Source: Succinimonas amylolytica DSM 2873 (lineage in GTDB: Bacteria > Pseudomonadota > Gammaproteobacteria > Enterobacterales > Succinivibrionaceae). Taken from it: DNA of 33,683 bases. The stretch spans positions 906,645 to 940,327 of the forward strand of contig NZ_KB899636.1 in the NCBI RefSeq assembly GCF_000378405.1, in the 5' to 3' direction. Below, piece after piece: positions 33,618-33,683 of this stretch. Both the position numbers and the translations under genes were made by a program. How positions within the stretch are numbered: the first letter of the stretch is position 1; each line of letters begins with the position of its first letter. The notes beneath the pieces were generated by a model that saw only the letters and a list, made by a program, of their open reading frames with translations, did not search any database and was not told the origin of the DNA.

Positions 33618-33683
33618 GGTAATACTGTGGCATAATTATGGGCCCAGTTATGTCGCAGTTAGTTTTCACAAATGAAAAGGAAT

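Overview
The window looks like chromosomal core sequence from a gammaproteobacterium of moderate GC content. Gene pairs known from Enterobacterales are kept but rearranged: purH-purD next to an HU gene and a yjaG-type gene, alaA next to yfbR, and leuB/leuC/leuD together. A FabV-type enoyl reductase, a CsdA-type helicase and an Arg-His-Leu-Pro type tRNA cluster fit the same picture. My best guess is an Aeromonadales/Succinivibrionaceae-like anaerobe. This is inferred from gene content and style, not from a search.

Layout: the left edge carries the last 116 codons of an IS66-type transposase (1-351), directly abutting the 3' end of a MepM-like murein endopeptidase with an unusual TolA-like coiled-coil insert. 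Next come a DUF416 (YjaG) gene, a TSUP permease, purD and purH on the minus strand, and hupA reading away from purH across a shared regulatory region with a CRP-like site. A Cof-type HAD phosphatase, a YddA/SbmA-type ABC exporter-fold transporter and a lone PilZ protein follow. The leucine block (leuD, leuC, a DUF1311/LprI-like periplasmic protein, leuB; leuA absent) holds a 17-bp perfect palindrome and a small leader ORF upstream of leuC. deaD then reads rightward from a long leader and converges on an RsmB/NOP2-type RNA cytosine methyltransferase with a long lysine-rich tail.

The right half has a DUF4357 gene, yfbR and alaA; dacB (PBP4) with an unidentified polytopic membrane protein; fabV; folD; a small exported protein of unknown function; a second TSUP permease; and a four-gene tRNA operon (Pro-Arg-His-Leu) with a near-consensus promoter. 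The last gene is a TPR-membrane-degenerate GGDEF protein whose 5' end appears broken or incomplete at the window edge.

The genes serve de novo purine synthesis (purD, purH) with one-carbon supply (folD), leucine synthesis, fatty acid elongation (fabV), murein turnover (mepM, dacB), RNA maturation and translation (deaD, the methyltransferase, tRNAs) and nucleoid structure (hupA). There is no CRISPR array, prophage or recognisable defence island. The most interesting signals are domain insertions or tails in housekeeping proteins, candidate control sites around leuC and purH/hupA, and four proteins or gene pairings of unclear function. I see no convincing entirely new multi-gene system.
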